A stretch of 64,000 nucleotides of DNA from Aphrocallistes beatrix (taxonomy: Eukaryota > Porifera > Hexactinellida > Sceptrulophora > Aphrocallistidae), in assembly GCA_963281255.1 (NCBI GenBank), contig OY725490.1:6510001-6574000 (forward strand), written 5' to 3'. Position 1 is the stretch's first letter. Every line of letters starts with the position of its first letter. The position numbers were made by a program, and so were the translations under genes. Below are positions 63,502 to 64,000 of the stretch, in pieces. The notes under the pieces were generated by a model. The model was given only the letters and a program-made list of their open reading frames with translations. It searched no databases and was not told where the DNA came from.

Positions 63502-64000
63502 CTAAAGCGAAAATTCCGAGAGTCCGTGTTCAAATTCCTGAGAGAACCCTACGCTCTCTCTGAGGTTCATCACAGCATGGCCCCACATGTCAGGAATGTA
63601 GAGGAGGTCTCCAGGGAACTGCGTACAGGTCGACATGCCAGCACCCTTGGCGATAAATCTAGCATTGTCTCGGTACCAATCCAGTACATGTTGTTTGGAA
63701 TAGAATGCCACATTGGGAGGAAAGAAGAACCACTTTTTCTTGCCATACACGAGGAGATTCCAAGCGTGGCTGTGGAAATGCGGTGGAACCCCAGATAACG
63801 CTGGTCCCAAGTAGAACTGATAATCTCGGAGATGGATGTTAAGCTTTTCAGGAGAGAGCATTTCTGGGAATTTGAAATCTTCTAGTAGAGAGGAATCAGT
63901 TGGGATGGCCTGGTAAATGTAATTCGGTGTAGGAAACTCTTCAATTTGGCGATAGTTATTCTCTGAAAACTGGTTAGACATCTCAACGAGGAACTCACTA
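63502..64000 (-). CDS. JMJD8: JmjC-domain protein, JMJD8-like (5' end outside window)
   Basis: The frame stays open from Met (63981) to the window edge (codons SEFLVE), so the start probably lies beyond. The visible part is the C-terminal JmjC fold: YLGPALSGVPPHFHSHAWN, LVYGKKKWFFFPP, then CTQFPGDLLYIPDMWGHAVMNL and a short end. GxxxSGVPxHxH, YGxKxWFxxPP and GxxLYxPDxWxHAxxNL are JMJD8 landmarks. JMJD8 is an ER-lumenal JmjC protein of uncertain activity. The first metal-ligand site reads HFHSH and the distal His (GHAV) is kept. Confidence 0.8.
   Translation of the reverse strand, partial: SEFLVEMSNQFSENNYRQIEEFPTPNYIYQAIPTDSSLLEDFKFPEMLSPEKLNIHLRDYQFYLGPALSGVPPHFHSHAWNLLVYGKKKWFFFPPNVAFYSKQHVLDWYRDNARFIAKGAGMSTCTQFPGDLLYIPDMWGHAVMNLRESVGFSQEFEHGLSEFSL

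Noticed and set aside
1-64000. tRNA, rRNA, snRNA or CRISPR arrays
   Set aside because: None was recognised by eye; a covariance-model search would be decisive.

Overview
The window is AT-rich nuclear DNA from an animal-grade eukaryote. Almost all recognisable genes are single open frames with no visible intron. Animal-type families include the C-terminal end of WRAP53/TCAB1, a TRP channel, an LRR-EGF receptor, NSUN6, DDX28, JMJD8, NME6 and a Rab. Two genes closely resemble the plant Lsi2 silicon-efflux branch of the ArsB/NhaD transporters. Together with TRIM-NHL-like propeller genes and many hAT and pogo-like MITEs, this suggests a siliceous sponge, perhaps a glass sponge. That placement is inference; no taxonomic marker was searched.

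Region 1 (1-33 kb) is sparse and repeat-rich. After the WRAP53 3' end it holds four copies of a small MYPT-like ankyrin protein (3193-3972, 8348-9121, 23413-24186, 26271-27071) and a divergently oriented pair of Lsi2-like transporters (12176-13723 and 15693-17204). Both families are mosaic: long nearly identical blocks joined to diverged segments, as expected from gene conversion. All six genes carry the exact core promoter octamer TATAAATA 38-82 bp before the start codon. The mobile elements include a 1.4 kb hAT element with a broken transposase and exact 8-bp target duplications, hAT and pogo-like MITEs, and several dispersed repeats.

Region 2 (33-60 kb) lies almost entirely on the minus strand: NME6, an unusual Rab-like GTPase, a TRP channel, then a tandem array in which seven NHL-propeller genes (one a pseudogene) alternate with intact or broken copies of NDUFAF7. 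The array ends at an LRR-EGF transmembrane receptor whose cytoplasmic-tail exon was also duplicated. The array grew by tandem segmental duplication, and one junction (41366-41372) is visible. The most striking observation is that the NHL paralogues are nearly identical except for hypervariable one- or two-residue spots. These recur after the second strand of successive propeller blades, so they should lie on one face of the propeller. This looks like a diversified recognition or binding family.

Region 3 (60-64 kb) holds three housekeeping genes on the minus strand: NSUN6, a DDX28-like mitochondrial RNA helicase, and a JMJD8-like JmjC protein cut by the window edge. TATAAATA is present before the ankyrin, Lsi2-like and LRR-EGF genes and was not found before the housekeeping genes that I checked.
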